Shown here one piece after another: positions 52,831 through 63,121 of a stretch of DNA of 64,000 nt (within the stretch, counting starts at the first letter, position 1; every line of letters starts with the position of its first letter). The notes beneath the pieces are model-generated. The model did no database searches. It worked only from the letters and a program-made list of their open reading frames with translations, and was not told where the DNA came from. This DNA comes from Chitinophagaceae bacterium (GTDB lineage: Bacteria > Bacteroidota > Bacteroidia > Chitinophagales > Chitinophagaceae), in NCBI GenBank assembly GCA_947458275.1, contig CANGYR010000014.1, positions 1 to 64,000 of the forward strand. The letters run 5' to 3'. The position numbers and the translations under genes were made by a program.

Positions 52831-55671
52831 ATGCCTAAAAACAACGAGATTAAATCAGTCCTGATTATCGGAAGCGGTCCCATCATCATTGGTCAGGCCT
52901 GCGAATTTGATTACAGCGGAACACAAGCAGCCAGAAGCCTCAGGGAAGAAGGAGTGAAGGTCATCCTTATCAACAGCAATCCTGCTACGATTATGACAGA
53001 CCCGATGATGGCTGATAGGGTGTATCTTTTGCCGCTTACCGTTGAAAGTATTGAAAAGATTTTACAGGAAAATGATATCGATGCCGTATTGCCTACGATG
53101 GGCGGACAAACTGCATTGAATCTTTGTAAAGAAGTAGATGAGATGGGCATCTGGGAGCAGTACAATGTGAAATTGATTGGCGTTGATATTAAAGCGATAG
53201 ATAAAGCGGAAGACAGAGAAAAATTTCGCCAGTGGATGATTGAAATGAATATTCCTGTCGCTCCCGCAAAAATTGCCAACTCCTATTTGGAAGGAAAAGA
53301 ATTCGCTCAAACAATAGGATTTCCATTGGTAATTCGCCCCTCGTTTACTCTTGGCGGTACGGGTGGCGGTATTGTTTTCAAAAAAGAAGAGTTGGATGAG
53401 GCATTGAACAATGGTCTCAAAGCTTCTCCCATACATGAGGTATTGGTGGAAAAAGCCGTTCTCGGCTGGAAAGAATTTGAACTGGAGTTATTGAGAGATA
53501 ATGCAGACAATGTAGCCATCATTTGTACGGTGGAAAACTTCGACCCGATGGGCGTGCACACAGGAGACAGCATCACCGTGGCGCCGGCTATGACCCTCAG
53601 CGATACTGCTTTTCAGCTGATGCGCAATACCGCTATCGATATGATGCGCAACCTGGGCAATTTTGCCGGTGGTTGTAATGTGCAGTTTGCCCTCAATCCG
53701 CAAACGGAAGAAATCATCGTGGTGGAAATCAACCCGCGCGTAAGCCGCTCCTCCGCATTGGCCAGTAAAGCCACGGGTTATCCCATCGCCAAAATTGCCG
53801 CCAAACTAGCACTCGGATATAATCTTGATGAACTGAAAAATCAAATCACCCAATCTACATCGGCCTATTTTGAGCCGGCACTGGATTATGTGATTGTAAA
53901 AATACCCAGATGGAATTTTGATAAATTCAAAGGCGCCAACGATACACTCGGTTTTCAAATGAAGAGCGTAGGAGAGGTGATGGGTATTGGCAGAAGTTTT
54001 GCAGAAGCCATTCAAAAAGCCTGTCAGAGTCTGGAGAACGAAGCGGTCGGATTGGGTTACTATGGTAAAAGTCTGATGCACTCCGATGAATTGCTGGATT
54101 ATATTAAAATTCCGAAATGGGATCGCCTCTTCCGCATCAAGGATGCGCTGATGGCCGGAGCAAGTGTGAAACGTATTTGTGAGAATACCAAAATCGATCG
54201 CTGGTTTATTTATCAGATACAGAAAATATGCGACTGCGAAAAAGCCATCGCCAAATATGAGCTCACTACCTTGCCTGATGAATTGCTCACGGAAGCAAAA
54301 AATCTCGGCTTCAGTGATGAGCAGATTGCAAAAATTATCAGAGAGGAAAATGCGGAATTGATTTATGAACGCAGAAAATCTATCGGACTCACGCGCGTTT
54401 ATAAAATGGTAGATACCTGCAGCGCGGAGTTTGAAGCAAAAACACCTTATTTCTATTCTACTTTTGAGAATAAACCCACTGAAGGAAAGTTGCTCAGCAA
54501 TGAATCCATAGTGAGTGACAAAAAGAAGATCATCGTTCTTGGCAGCGGCCCCAACAGAATAGGCCAGGGTATTGAGTTTGATTATTGTTGCGTTCACGGT
54601 CTGCTCGCTATCAAAGAAGCAGGATATGAGGCAATCATGGTTAACTGTAATCCGGAAACCGTTTCCACTGATTTCGATATCGCAGATAAATTATACTTCG
54701 AACCCGTTTTCTGGGAGCATCTCTGGGAAATCATCGAGCATGAAAAACCGGAAGGGGTGATTGTGCAGCTGGGAGGTCAAACCGCCTTGAAACTGGCAAA
54801 GAGATTAAATGAGAAAGGAATAAAAATCATTGGCACTTCGTTCGATAACATGGACATTGCTGAGGACAGAGGGAGATTCAGTGATATGCTGAAAGAACTC
54901 GGTATTCCTTATCCCAGATATGGTACAGCTTACAATACCGATGAAGCAATCGAAGTAGCCCAGGAAGTTGGGTATCCTGTTTTGGTAAGACCCAGTTATG
55001 TATTGGGCGGGCAGCGGATGCGTATTGTCATCAATGATGAAGAGCTGGAAAAAGGCGTATTGAGTTTGTTAAAGCATTTACCCGGAAATAAAATATTGAT
55101 TGATCATTTCCTGGATCGCTGCCAGGAAGCAGAAATAGACGCTATTTTCGACGGAACCGATTTTCATGTGATGGGATTGATGGAGCATATAGAACCGGCA
55201 GGTATTCATAGTGGCGACAGTAATGCGGTATTGCCTCAATTTAATTTGAGTCCGTTGATTGTTCATACCATGGAAGAATATGCGGAAAAGATTGCAAGAG
55301 CACTCAATATAAATGGGCTGATCAATATTCAGTTTGCCATCAAAGACGGAAATGTATTTGTAATCGAAGCCAATCCAAGGGCCTCACGTACAACACCGTT
55401 TATCGCCAAAGCATACCAGATTCCTTATCTCAATGTTGCTACCAAAGTGATGATGGGTGTTGCCAAACTAAAAGATTTCACTTTCAATAAAAATCTGGAA
55501 GGTTTTGCGATTAAAGAACCGGTCTTCTCGTTCAATAAATTCCCGGGAGTAAATAAAGAATTGGGCCCTGAAATGAAGAGTACCGGCGAAGCCATTCGAT
55601 TCATAAAAGATCTCAGAGATCCCTACTTCAGACAATTGTACAGAGAAAGAAGCATGCATCTTAGTAAATAA
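52831..55671 (+). CDS. carB: Carbamoyl-phosphate synthase large subunit without the C-terminal allosteric domain
   Basis: A 946-residue enzyme making carbamoyl phosphate for pyrimidine and arginine synthesis from bicarbonate, glutamine-derived ammonia and two ATP. It has two ATP-grasp halves: GSGPIIIGQACEFDYSGTQA opens the first and GSGPNRIGQGIEFDYCCVHG the second (about 570). The chain ends about 35 residues after SFNKFPGVNKELGPEMKSTG, so the roughly 130-residue MGS-like domain that binds UMP and ornithine in Escherichia coli (about 1073 residues) is missing. Shortened CarB is known in flavobacterial relatives. The small subunit carA is not nearby. First gene of the comEC-purH-EamA run. Confidence 0.96.
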   Translation: MPKNNEIKSVLIIGSGPIIIGQACEFDYSGTQAARSLREEGVKVILINSNPATIMTDPMMADRVYLLPLTVESIEKILQENDIDAVLPTMGGQTALNLCKEVDEMGIWEQYNVKLIGVDIKAIDKAEDREKFRQWMIEMNIPVAPAKIANSYLEGKEFAQTIGFPLVIRPSFTLGGTGGGIVFKKEELDEALNNGLKASPIHEVLVEKAVLGWKEFELELLRDNADNVAIICTVENFDPMGVHTGDSITVAPAMTLSDTAFQLMRNTAIDMMRNLGNFAGGCNVQFALNPQTEEIIVVEINPRVSRSSALASKATGYPIAKIAAKLALGYNLDELKNQITQSTSAYFEPALDYVIVKIPRWNFDKFKGANDTLGFQMKSVGEVMGIGRSFAEAIQKACQSLENEAVGLGYYGKSLMHSDELLDYIKIPKWDRLFRIKDALMAGASVKRICENTKIDRWFIYQIQKICDCEKAIAKYELTTLPDELLTEAKNLGFSDEQIAKIIREENAELIYERRKSIGLTRVYKMVDTCSAEFEAKTPYFYSTFENKPTEGKLLSNESIVSDKKKIIVLGSGPNRIGQGIEFDYCCVHGLLAIKEAGYEAIMVNCNPETVSTDFDIADKLYFEPVFWEHLWEIIEHEKPEGVIVQLGGQTALKLAKRLNEKGIKIIGTSFDNMDIAEDRGRFSDMLKELGIPYPRYGTAYNTDEAIEVAQEVGYPVLVRPSYVLGGQRMRIVINDEELEKGVLSLLKHLPGNKILIDHFLDRCQEAEIDAIFDGTDFHVMGLMEHIEPAGIHSGDSNAVLPQFNLSPLIVHTMEEYAEKIARALNINGLINIQFAIKDGNVFVIEANPRASRTTPFIAKAYQIPYLNVATKVMMGVAKLKDFTFNKNLEGFAIKEPVFSFNKFPGVNKELGPEMKSTGEAIRFIKDLRDPYFRQLYRERSMHLSK

Positions 55672-55712
55672 ACTTTAGTGCTGTTTTACACTGCAGCAGT
55701 TTATTTTAGCGG

Positions 55713-57812
55713 ATGCGTCCGTACCAAATTCCTGTCTGGAAGAAAGCGCCTTTTATTCGTATCATTATCACCTGGATTGCGGGGATTCTGTTCCAGTATT
55801 ATTTTCATTTCAGCCAGAACTATATCATTTTTTTATCTCTCGTTTTCTCCATTTTCTTTTTCGGATTTTATTTCTTACCGGTTCACTTGAGATACACCTA
55901 TCGGTTTTGTCAGTCAGTTTTTTTGATGGCAACAATATTTTGCGTGGCTTTATGGGTGACAAGAAATGAAGATGCCAGAAATCAATACGGTCATTTCAGT
56001 CATAGTTATAAAAAAGGCGATAAGCTTTTAATCAGTGTTGAAGAGCCGTTGACGGAAAAAGAAAAAACCTTTAAAGCCGAATGTAGTATTATTGGAATTG
56101 TTCGTGCAGACAGTATTTTAAAAGCAAGCGGTAAAACGATATTGTATTTTTCCAAAAAAAACTCAGGCACGTTGCCTTCATACGGATCGTCGGTGCTCAT
56201 CAGTAAAACACTGCAGCCAATAAAAGCTTCCGGCAATCCGGGAGAATTTGACTACAGTCGCTATTTGTCGTTTCAAAACATTTATCATAACTGCTTTTTA
56301 ACCTCCGGCGACTATGTTATATTAAAATCCGTTCATGTATCAAGATGGAAGGCATTTATTTTTGATTTACGCGCATCGACATTATCCGTACTGAAAAAAT
56401 ATCTTTCTCCAGATGAAAAAATTATTGGCATTTCGGAAGCATTGTTAATCGGATACAAAGAAGATCTGGATAAGAGTGTGGTGAAATCATACAGTAATAC
56501 AGGCGTAGTGCACATCATTGCTATTTCCGGATTGCATCTTGGGCTCATTTATATGATGCTTGTTTGGTTGCTTGACCGAATTCCGCTAATCAGAAAGATG
56601 GTTTTCTTCAAGGCGATTGTCATCATTGCTTCCCTTTGGATATTTTCGCTGGTTACCGGTGCATCCGCTTCCGTATTGAGAAGTGCGGTGATGTTTACCT
56701 GTATCGTAGCAGGAAAATCTTTTCAAAAACAGTCGGATATTTGGAATTCCCTTGCTGTATCTGCGTTTATTCTTCTCTGTTATAATCCATTTTTTATTTT
56801 TGATGTCGGATTTCAGTTGAGTTATCTGGCTATTATCAGCATTGTCTCTTTTCAGAAATCCGTTCATCGGTTGGTTTATTGTAAAAACATAGTTTTTGCC
56901 AAAATATGGGAACTAATGGCGGTTACGCTGGCGGCACAATTGCTAACCTTTCCCATTTGTTTGTATTATTTCCATCAGTTCCCCAATTATTTTTTCATTA
57001 GCAATCTTATTGCCGTTCCGCTTTCAACCATCATTTTGTTTCTGGAAATATTTTTACTGGTATTAAGTCCATGGCCCGGTGGAGCAGCATTCACAGGGAA
57101 AATCATTGATTGGCTGGTGTATTTAATGAACCAAATAATTCAAAGTATATCTGATTTGCCTTACTCACTTTGGGACAATATCTATGCGGATGGATTTACT
57201 ACCACCATCCTTTATGTTGCAGTAGTCTATACCGGTGGCTGGCTTATCATCAAAAGGAAAACACATTTTTATTACGCCATTTTAGCGGCATTACTCTTCA
57301 CAGGCCTGCATTCTATTGCGGATATACAATTAAAAGAGCAGAAAAAAATCATCGTTTACAATATCCCCAAACAACAGGCGATTGATTTCATATACCAGGA
57401 TAAATGTTTCTTTTATGGCGATACAGCTTTACAATTGGGTGGTTCATTGCATGATGTCAAATTAAAAAACTGCAGAACAATATTGCAGATTAAAAAAGAA
57501 GAAAGAAATATTACCGGGTTGGGCCATGCAGGAATGATAAAATATTTTTTCGGTCAAAAAGTCCTCATCATTGATTCATCACTTCGTTTTAAACCGACCG
57601 AAAAGAAAATCGCTGTTGATTTGTTGATATTTTCCAGAAATCCTGATTGCAAAATTGCAGACATAATCAAAGTTGTGCAACCGAAAAAAATTATTTTAGA
57701 TGCATCTAACAGTTTGTGGAAAATATCCAAATGGAAAAAAGAATGCGAAGCAATAACTTTGCCCTGCTTTTCCACAGCAGATCAGGGAGCATTTATCTGC
57801 GATATCAATTAA
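55713..57812 (+). CDS. comEC: ComEC/Rec2-family DNA-uptake channel protein
   Basis: A 699-residue inner-membrane protein of the competence ComEC/Rec2 family, the putative single-strand DNA translocation channel. N-terminal spans and a DUF4131-like soluble region (about 115-215) precede the competence domain (about 240-510, with VVHIIAISGLHLGLIYMML and SYLAIISIV). The C-terminal 170 residues occupy the place of the metallo-beta-lactamase domain but lack an HxHxDH motif, so no nuclease activity is expected there. Whether the organism takes up DNA is unknown. 41 bp after carB, 19 bp before purH. Confidence 0.88.
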   Translation: MRPYQIPVWKKAPFIRIIITWIAGILFQYYFHFSQNYIIFLSLVFSIFFFGFYFLPVHLRYTYRFCQSVFLMATIFCVALWVTRNEDARNQYGHFSHSYKKGDKLLISVEEPLTEKEKTFKAECSIIGIVRADSILKASGKTILYFSKKNSGTLPSYGSSVLISKTLQPIKASGNPGEFDYSRYLSFQNIYHNCFLTSGDYVILKSVHVSRWKAFIFDLRASTLSVLKKYLSPDEKIIGISEALLIGYKEDLDKSVVKSYSNTGVVHIIAISGLHLGLIYMMLVWLLDRIPLIRKMVFFKAIVIIASLWIFSLVTGASASVLRSAVMFTCIVAGKSFQKQSDIWNSLAVSAFILLCYNPFFIFDVGFQLSYLAIISIVSFQKSVHRLVYCKNIVFAKIWELMAVTLAAQLLTFPICLYYFHQFPNYFFISNLIAVPLSTIILFLEIFLLVLSPWPGGAAFTGKIIDWLVYLMNQIIQSISDLPYSLWDNIYADGFTTTILYVAVVYTGGWLIIKRKTHFYYAILAALLFTGLHSIADIQLKEQKKIIVYNIPKQQAIDFIYQDKCFFYGDTALQLGGSLHDVKLKNCRTILQIKKEERNITGLGHAGMIKYFFGQKVLIIDSSLRFKPTEKKIAVDLLIFSRNPDCKIADIIKVVQPKKIILDASNSLWKISKWKKECEAITLPCFSTADQGAFICDIN

Positions 57813-57831
57813 CCATACAATAGAACCAAAA

Positions 57832-59349
57832 GTGAAAAAAATTAAGTCCGCATTAATATCTGTTTTTTATAAAGATGGCCTGGAACCAATAGTCAGTGAG
57901 TTGCACAAATCCGGAGTTACTATTTACAGCACCGGTGGCACTCAGGAGTTCATTGAAAAATTAAACATACCCGTTGTGCCGGTGGAAAACCTAACCGGTT
58001 ATCCTTCTATTCTTGGTGGCAGAGTAAAGACGTTGCATCCTTTGGTTTTCGGTGCTATTCTGGGAAAAAGATCCGATGCCGCTCATGTGGCAGACATGAA
58101 GGAATACAATATTCCGGAGATAGATCTGGTGATGGTGGATTTATATCCTTTTGAAGAAACAGTAAAAAGTTTTGAGGGGAAAGACTTGCAGGATGAAACG
58201 CCCATCATTGAAAAAATAGACATCGGAGGACCTTCTATGATACGTGCCGCTGCAAAAAACCACAGCGATGTGCTGGTGGTGGCAGCAAAAAATGATTATC
58301 CATATTTGCTGGAGTTGCTTCAATCACAGCAATGCCAAACTACATTGGAACAAAGAAGAAATATGGCCATCAAGGCTTTTGATATCTGCTCGTCATATGA
58401 CAATGCCATTTCTAATTATTTCAATCAGACTGCATTCGTAACTCCTTTCAATAATCCCAAACAATCATTGAGATACGGAGAAAATCCGCATCAGTCGGCT
58501 GCTTTTTACGGCAATCTTGCTGAAGTGTTTGATCAACTCCATGGAAAGGAACTTTCCTATAATAATCTAGTGGATGTGGAAGCGGCCATTCAGCTGATTA
58601 AAGAGTTTGATGCGACCACCTTCGCTATCATCAAACATACCAACGTATGTGGCATCGCACAATCCGGAGAATTGTTGGATGTCTGGAAACGCGCGTTGTC
58701 CGGTGATCCGGAAAGCGCATTCGGAGGGGTGCTGGTTGCCAACAGACCTATAGACGGTGCTACGGCAGCGGCGATTAATGAGTTGTTTTTTGAAGTATTG
58801 ATTGCGCCTGCATTTGAGCAGGATGCTTTATCTATACTGCAATCAAAAAAGAATCGCATCTTGTTGCAACTTAAGCAGTCTGCTTTGCCTAAGCAGCAAT
58901 TCAAATCATTGTTGAACGGTGTGTTGTTACAGGATTACGATAGCGGAAACTTTACAGAATGGAAAGATGCCGGCGGTAGGAATGCAACGGAAAATGAAAA
59001 AGCCGATTTGCTTTTCGCCAATCTGGTATGCAAACATTTAAAAAGCAATGCCATTGCTTTGGTGAAAAATGGTCAGTTGATTGGAAAAGGATGCGGACAA
59101 ACCAGCAGAATTGATGCGTTGCGCCATGCCATTGAAAAAGCACATCAGTTTGAGCTCGACCTTAACGGAGCGGTACTGGCCAGCGATGCATTTTTCCCAT
59201 TTGATGATTGTGTAAAAATCGCTCATGCTGCAGGAATCACTTCCTTTATTCAACCCGGAGGATCAATACGAGATGCAGACTCTATCAATTACTGCAAGGA
59301 AAATAATCTTGCCATGGTAATTACCGGACAAAGGCATTTCAAACATTAA
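57832..59349 (+). CDS. purH: Bifunctional AICAR transformylase/IMP cyclohydrolase
   Basis: A 505-residue enzyme for the last two steps of IMP synthesis. The N-terminal MGS-fold cyclohydrolase (about 1-190) shows ALISVFYKDGLEP and STGGTQEFIEK and KNHSDVLVV; the C-terminal transformylase has RYGENPHQSAAFYG, IIKHTNVCGIA, and GSIRDADSINYC near the end. The start codon is GTG at 57832. Part of the carB operon, so purine and pyrimidine genes may be expressed together. Confidence 0.96.
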   Translation: MKKIKSALISVFYKDGLEPIVSELHKSGVTIYSTGGTQEFIEKLNIPVVPVENLTGYPSILGGRVKTLHPLVFGAILGKRSDAAHVADMKEYNIPEIDLVMVDLYPFEETVKSFEGKDLQDETPIIEKIDIGGPSMIRAAAKNHSDVLVVAAKNDYPYLLELLQSQQCQTTLEQRRNMAIKAFDICSSYDNAISNYFNQTAFVTPFNNPKQSLRYGENPHQSAAFYGNLAEVFDQLHGKELSYNNLVDVEAAIQLIKEFDATTFAIIKHTNVCGIAQSGELLDVWKRALSGDPESAFGGVLVANRPIDGATAAAINELFFEVLIAPAFEQDALSILQSKKNRILLQLKQSALPKQQFKSLLNGVLLQDYDSGNFTEWKDAGGRNATENEKADLLFANLVCKHLKSNAIALVKNGQLIGKGCGQTSRIDALRHAIEKAHQFELDLNGAVLASDAFFPFDDCVKIAHAAGITSFIQPGGSIRDADSINYCKENNLAMVITGQRHFKH

Positions 59350-59359
59350 TAGCCAACAA

Positions 59360-60304
59360 TTGACGAAAAACACCCACCCAAATAAAGGAAAGGCAAACGG
59401 ATATTTCTCGCTGTTTGTAACAAGTACGGTATGGGGAACCACCTGGGTGGCCAGTAAATTTGCGCTGCAGCATAAGATTCCCGCCATACAACTGGCATAC
59501 ATCAGACAGTTTCTAGCCGGCCTTTGCTTCGTGGCTTTCTTTCTTTTCATCAAAAAACTTCCACTTCCCAACAAAAAACAATGGCGCTGGATTGTTGTCA
59601 TGGCTTTTCTGATGTTCGTCTGCGCCAACTGGCTAAGTACCTGGGGTATCAAATACATATCCACCGGACTGGCCTCTTTGATAGGAGCGCTCTATCCGCT
59701 GAGTGTGGTGTTGATGGAAAAATTTTTTTTCAAAGGAAACAAAATAAATTCTCTTACACTCATCGGATTGTTTCTTGGCATCGCGGGTGTCGGTTTTGTC
59801 TTTTATGAAAATATTTCAATCACAAAAGATTACACAATGCTGATTGGATTGGGTCTTTCTTTGTTTGCGATGCTTTCCTGGAGTCTGGGTACCATATTCA
59901 TAGCAAGAAACAAAACATCCATCAATCCTTATTTCGGCATAGGATGGCAGATGCTCATAAGTTCATTTTTATTGTTTTGTTTCAGCACTGTTTCAAATCA
60001 AAATATTCCTCTTTCTGATATAACTGCAGAGGTATGGCTGAGCATCATCTATTTGGTTGTATTCGGCTCAATTATAAGTTTCATTGCATTCATACATTCC
60101 ATGAAGACATTGCCTCCCGCGATATCTTCCCTCTACGCATATGCAAACCCGATAGTAGCGATGCTGTTGGCAGCTGTAGTACTTGATGATCAACTTACCA
60201 TAAGCATGTTCTGGGGAACGCTGGTGACGCTTGCCGGAGTTTATCTCGTGAATTATAGCGTTAAAAAGAATCAGAAAAAAGTCATTGCCGAATCTGAACT
60301 GTGA
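59360..60304 (+). CDS. EamA-family (DMT superfamily) permease
   Basis: A 314-residue membrane protein with ten predicted spans in two EamA repeats (about 15-150 and 160-300). Typical stretches are VTSTVWGTTWVASKFAL at the N-terminus and SSLYAYANPIVAMLLAAVVL in the second repeat. Family members export amino acids or other metabolites; substrate unknown. The start is TTG at 59360, 10 bp after purH. The 3' end overlaps the convergent deacetylase-like gene by 23 bp. Confidence 0.88.
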   Translation: MTKNTHPNKGKANGYFSLFVTSTVWGTTWVASKFALQHKIPAIQLAYIRQFLAGLCFVAFFLFIKKLPLPNKKQWRWIVVMAFLMFVCANWLSTWGIKYISTGLASLIGALYPLSVVLMEKFFFKGNKINSLTLIGLFLGIAGVGFVFYENISITKDYTMLIGLGLSLFAMLSWSLGTIFIARNKTSINPYFGIGWQMLISSFLLFCFSTVSNQNIPLSDITAEVWLSIIYLVVFGSIISFIAFIHSMKTLPPAISSLYAYANPIVAMLLAAVVLDDQLTISMFWGTLVTLAGVYLVNYSVKKNQKKVIAESEL

Positions 60305-61571
60305 ACTTTTGATATAATTCGCTCCAGCCTTCAAATTCTTTCTCCGAGCCCAGCATATAATTATGGAAGATGGTGATGAACAGTCCGTTTACTTTTTTAC
60401 ACATCTCATAATAATGCATCAATTCTTTTAAAGAATGATTTGTGTTTTGTTTTTGCTCGAAATGAGCATTCGCATCCATGAAGCAAAATGGATAGATAAT
60501 TAAACTTGTGTATTCTTCTTTTTTCAAATTGTACCAGTAAAATGGACTTGCCACCGATGCCCTGAAACCGTTGATGCTGCCGTATCCCATGCTGTAGTCT
60601 TTTTCAATGCCTGCCTGCAGCAGTTTTTCGTATGTATCAGGTAAATTAAATTTTATGTAATGCTGTCTCGACAGCTTCACCGGCTTGCCTGCAATATTAT
60701 CAAGTATATTTTTTTCTTTTTTCAAAACGGCTGCATTTTCATTGCTTTTCCAGGAAGGATGAATACCTACAGGGTATTTCATAGCATGCGCGTTGATTAA
60801 TTTTTTCATGGCAGATTTATGCGGAGAAATATTTTTATCGTATTTGCCTTTCTTTTCCGCCATTAGAAAAAAATAAATCGGAGACAGATTTTTTTGCTCG
60901 TGTAGTTCATCCAGAAATGCATAGCAATCGAAAGGATCCTTCTCCATTCCGAGCAAAACTTTTATTCGTGCTGAGTTTGGATGAGAGATGTATCCGCCGA
61001 TGTTTCTGATTAGCCCTTTATGTTTATATGACCAGGCCATATCGATATCATAGGTGGGCAGGTATTTGAATGATGGTCTTCTAAATGTTAGTTCTGGAAA
61101 CTTTTTATTCAATTGTTGCGCAAAATCATCCAGCCAGATGTTTATTAGAGGCAGATGCAGGAAATCATTTTTGAATGCGAGAGATTGTTCATGTGCAAAT
61201 CTTCCGTACATGTCTTTTTCATGGGGAAGATACTCTTCGTAGCGGCTTAACAGATAAAAGGCGGCGGACAGCAAATCGAACCCGAGGTCTGACGCTGAGT
61301 CAGTTTTGAAAAATGCCTTGTATCCGTTTTGCTCGTATATCTCTAATTGTTTTGCGCGAATATTCGTTTCTGATAAAAGTCCGATTGGTCTTATCACAAA
61401 AACATCTTTTTCAAAATCCTCAAGGCTGTAATTAAGTATGGCGCCTTTATATTGAGTGCAAAAATAGAAGTCATCAATAATTGAAAACTCCATGCCAAGC
61501 TGTTCGCCAAAAATAAAATGGCAGATATATCTCAGCCGTTCGGTGATTTTATTAGTATAGACGAAGATCAT
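60282..61571 (-). CDS. Polysaccharide deacetylase-like protein with N-terminal DUF7033-type region
   Basis: A 429-residue cytoplasmic-looking protein. Residues about 165-430 resemble a NodB-like carbohydrate esterase barrel: YDIDMAWSYKH carries the first Asp-Asp-like motif, and VGIHPSWKS matches the HxSH-like metal site only in part. The first 150 residues look like the Bacteroidota domain that often precedes it (LLSRYEEYLPHEKD). Likely acts on a surface polysaccharide or wall glycan; activity uncertain because the metal motif is incomplete. Monocistronic, minus strand. Confidence 0.75.
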   Translation of the reverse strand: MIFVYTNKITERLRYICHFIFGEQLGMEFSIIDDFYFCTQYKGAILNYSLEDFEKDVFVIRPIGLLSETNIRAKQLEIYEQNGYKAFFKTDSASDLGFDLLSAAFYLLSRYEEYLPHEKDMYGRFAHEQSLAFKNDFLHLPLINIWLDDFAQQLNKKFPELTFRRPSFKYLPTYDIDMAWSYKHKGLIRNIGGYISHPNSARIKVLLGMEKDPFDCYAFLDELHEQKNLSPIYFFLMAEKKGKYDKNISPHKSAMKKLINAHAMKYPVGIHPSWKSNENAAVLKKEKNILDNIAGKPVKLSRQHYIKFNLPDTYEKLLQAGIEKDYSMGYGSINGFRASVASPFYWYNLKKEEYTSLIIYPFCFMDANAHFEQKQNTNHSLKELMHYYEMCKKVNGLFITIFHNYMLGSEKEFEGWSELYQKFTVQIRQ

Positions 61572-61627
61572 TATTGAATAAAAAAAGCCGGAAATACCGA
61601 CTTAAAATAGTAATCCAAATTACGGTT

Positions 61628-63007
61628 TTATTTTTTAAATCGCTCTCTCCACAACTGGTTGAATGTTTTCTCGCTGAAGTTTAATTCGCTTCTTTGTTTG
61701 TTCCAGCTCTTGAAAAGTTTATTCACTACTTTATTTTTAATTTTTCCATTTCCAACGTTCATAACGGAGCGATGGAGTCCGGATATTTTCCATGCTTTCC
61801 ATGCCGCTCGTTCAGCAATGGACACATGCCCTTCCTCTACAGACTCACGTCTGTTTTCCAATAGCAGTTCATGGAGGTTGATTTTGACGGCACATACTTC
61901 CGTACAGTTACCGCAAAGTGAAGAAGCATAGCTGAGATGTTTGAATGATTCCATCCCTTTCAAATTCGGTGTGATGACACTTCCGATTGGTCCGCTGTAG
62001 GTGGTGCCGTAGGCATGTCCTCCGATGTTTTTGTAAATGGGACAAGCATTGAGACAAGCGCCGCAACGGATACAATAAAGACTTTCTCTTTGTTTTGGAT
62101 CCTGTAAAATATTAGTCCGTCCGTTGTCAAGCAAGATCACATACATATCTTCAGGCCCATCGGCTTCGTTGGGCTGTTTCGGTCCCGTAACAATTGTATT
62201 GTATACAGTCACCTTCTGTCCCGTTCCATAGGTGCTGAGCAGTGGCCAGAATAAGGCAAGGTCTGTAATAGATGGAACAACTTTTTCTATACCAACAATA
62301 ACAATATGGGTTTTGGGAAATGCACAACTTAGTCTGGCATTGCCTTCATTTTCTGTAACGGCTATCGCACCAATATCACTTATGATAAAATTGGCGCCGG
62401 TAACGCCGATTTCTGCAGATACATATTTTTTGCGAAGAATGTTTCGCGCCACCAAAGTAAGTTCTTTGGGTGTGAGATTGGGTGGGGTGCCCAGTTTTTC
62501 GGCAAATAATTTTGCTACATCTTCTTTGCTTTTGTGCATGGCAGGTGTAACAATATGATAGGGGGCTTCTCCGTCGAGTTGCTGAATGTATTCACCCAGA
62601 TCTGTCTCCACGCTTTCAATACCATTGGCAGTAAGGGCATCATTGAGGTGAATCTCTTCTGTCACCATGCTCTTGCTCTTCACCAGCGTTTTGCAGTTTT
62701 TTTCTTCACAGATTTTTAAAATCTGCTCTACTGCTTCGGTACTGTTCTCTGCCCACAAAACTTTTCCGCCTCTTTTGCTGAAATTAAGTTCAAATTCTTC
62801 CAGTTGCTGATCAAGGGTTTCAATAGCACGCCACTTGGTGTTTTTGGCACGCTCTCTGGCGAGATGCAAATTGTCAAACTGCTGCTTTCCTCCCGGAACG
62901 GCAGAATTGTATTTGCCTATGTTGAAACTCAGCTTGCGCTTGTGTTCCAGGTCGGCAGCCTTTACAGTACTTTTAGCTATGAATGAAGCGGCATTTTCAG
63001 ACATCAT
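61628..63007 (-). CDS. lutB: Iron-sulfur LutB-type lactate utilisation protein
   Basis: A 459-residue protein with an N-terminal LUD domain (about 60-290) and a C-terminal ferredoxin-like part with two 4Fe-4S motifs: CIRCGACLNACP (about 309-320) and CGNCTEVC (about 360-367). LutB works with LutA and LutC in L-lactate oxidation in Bacillus. Here it stands alone, with lutC 18 kb away and no lutA seen. The start has two adjacent ATGs; the first is used. A terminator-like hairpin separates it from the upstream yceI gene on the same strand. Confidence 0.92.
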   Translation of the reverse strand: MMSENAASFIAKSTVKAADLEHKRKLSFNIGKYNSAVPGGKQQFDNLHLARERAKNTKWRAIETLDQQLEEFELNFSKRGGKVLWAENSTEAVEQILKICEEKNCKTLVKSKSMVTEEIHLNDALTANGIESVETDLGEYIQQLDGEAPYHIVTPAMHKSKEDVAKLFAEKLGTPPNLTPKELTLVARNILRKKYVSAEIGVTGANFIISDIGAIAVTENEGNARLSCAFPKTHIVIVGIEKVVPSITDLALFWPLLSTYGTGQKVTVYNTIVTGPKQPNEADGPEDMYVILLDNGRTNILQDPKQRESLYCIRCGACLNACPIYKNIGGHAYGTTYSGPIGSVITPNLKGMESFKHLSYASSLCGNCTEVCAVKINLHELLLENRRESVEEGHVSIAERAAWKAWKISGLHRSVMNVGNGKIKNKVVNKLFKSWNKQRSELNFSEKTFNQLWRERFKK

Positions 63008-63025
63008 GACAATTTATACAGATAA

Positions 63026-63054
63026 AAAAAGCACCAACAAAGTTGATGCTTTTT
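63026..63054 (-). terminator. Hairpin terminator downstream of yceI
   Basis: Arms GCACCAAC (63031-63038) and GTTGATGC (63042-63049), extended by A and T tracts on both sides. On the minus strand it ends in seven T and should terminate yceI before lutB, although it could work on the plus strand as well. Confidence 0.75.
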
Positions 63055-63121
63055 GGTAACAACGTTTGTTGCGCTACGAAGTTACAAAATCCATATAAGA
63101 TTTATGATTGTTGTTTAAGTG

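Noticed and set aside
53806..54597. Long minus-strand frame of 263 codons inside carB
   Set aside because: It lies fully antisense to a conserved ATP-grasp region and has no recognisable domain.
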